From Acinetobacter marinus (lineage in GTDB: Bacteria > Pseudomonadota > Gammaproteobacteria > Pseudomonadales > Moraxellaceae): 6,255 nucleotides of DNA. The stretch lies in the NCBI RefSeq assembly GCF_900096915.1, contig NZ_FMYK01000018.1, forward strand, positions 1 to 6,255. The letters are read 5' to 3'. The notes under the pieces are model-generated. The model was not told where the DNA came from. It did not search any database and saw nothing but the letters and a program-made list of their open reading frames with translations. Shown piece by piece: positions 6,163 through 6,255 of this stretch. Every line of letters starts with the position of its first letter. The stretch's first letter is position 1. The position numbers and the translations under genes were made by a program.

Positions 6163-6178
6163 GGCTCTAGACTAGCAG
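6163..6178. mobile_element. Possible insertion-sequence terminus
   Basis: GGCTCTAGACTAGCAG begins with GG and lies just outside the stop codon of the minus-strand gene fragment at the right edge, where an IS inverted repeat would be expected. If this is an IS1595-type element, the eight bases before it (6155-6162, TTTAGATA) would be one copy of the target duplication. The other end is outside the window, so this is a positional inference only. Confidence 0.25.
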
Positions 6179-6179
6179 T

Positions 6180-6255
6180 TTAATAATTTCTGATGAGTTT
6201 CCATAGTTCTTTAGCGAGCTCATCAGGCTCTTTCTTCCACCGCCATTCACATTCT
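6180..6255 (-). CDS. C-terminal tail of a gene entering from the right, possibly an IS1595-type transposase (partial)
   Basis: On the minus strand an open frame runs in from the window edge for 24 codons (ECEWRWKKEPDELAKELWKL, then IRNY) and stops at TAA (6182-6180). The charged, Trp-rich composition with a helical ending looks like real coding sequence. The ECEWRW segment recalls the C-terminal 'LKECEFRFN' region of IS1595/IS1016-type DDE transposases. It converges on the DUF445 gene, with 61 bases between the two stops. With so few residues the family is a guess; it could be another small gene end or a chance frame. Confidence 0.45.
   Translation of the reverse strand, partial: ECEWRWKKEPDELAKELWKLIRNY

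Overview
The window looks like a chromosomal segment of an Acinetobacter-type gammaproteobacterium. The coding sequence is moderately AT-rich, the intergenic DNA is strongly AT-rich, and the gene set combines Acinetobacter-style beta-ketoadipate genes with a DcaP-type porin. The genus call is inferred from recognised protein families and gene order; no database was searched.

Layout: (1) 1-72 is the 3' end of a beta-ketoadipyl-CoA thiolase gene (catF/pcaF). (2) 132-917 is 3-oxoadipate enol-lactonase (catD/pcaD). F is followed directly by D with no pcaB between them, which fits the catechol-branch order catI-J-F-D better than pcaI-J-F-B-D. (3) 918-1215 is an AT-rich regulatory gap holding two inverted repeats and a perfect ATAC-N7-GTAT element, the recognition sequence of the LysR-type regulators CatM and BenM. 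(4) 1216-2583 is a 12-helix aromatic acid/H+ symporter (AAHS family, BenK/PcaK-like) with a near-ideal Shine-Dalgarno. (5) 2684-3967 is a DcaP-type outer-membrane porin, preceded by an intercistronic hairpin and followed by a clear rho-independent terminator (4002-4038). (6) 4105-4746 is a lipoprotein resembling the CC0125/CC1285 family. (7) 4796-6118 is a DUF445 (YjiN-like) inner-membrane protein. (8) 6180-6255, minus strand, is the C-terminal tail of a gene that enters from the right edge. It resembles the end of an IS1595-type transposase, and a possible IS terminus lies near 6163.

How the genes work together: the porin and permease form a plausible two-membrane uptake route for an aromatic or muconate-like acid. 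CatD and CatF complete the lower pathway: enol-lactone to 3-oxoadipate, then (through CoA transfer by genes expected upstream) thiolysis to succinyl-CoA and acetyl-CoA. The CatM/BenM-like site in front of the permease would tie uptake to the muconate signal that controls the cat and ben genes. The lipoprotein and DUF445 genes lie beyond the terminator and appear to be a separate, probably unrelated, envelope-gene unit.

Most of the window is an ordinary catabolic neighbourhood. I found no convincing undescribed defence or mobile system. The best leads are the operator, the permease/porin pairing, the hairpin between them and the probable IS edge.
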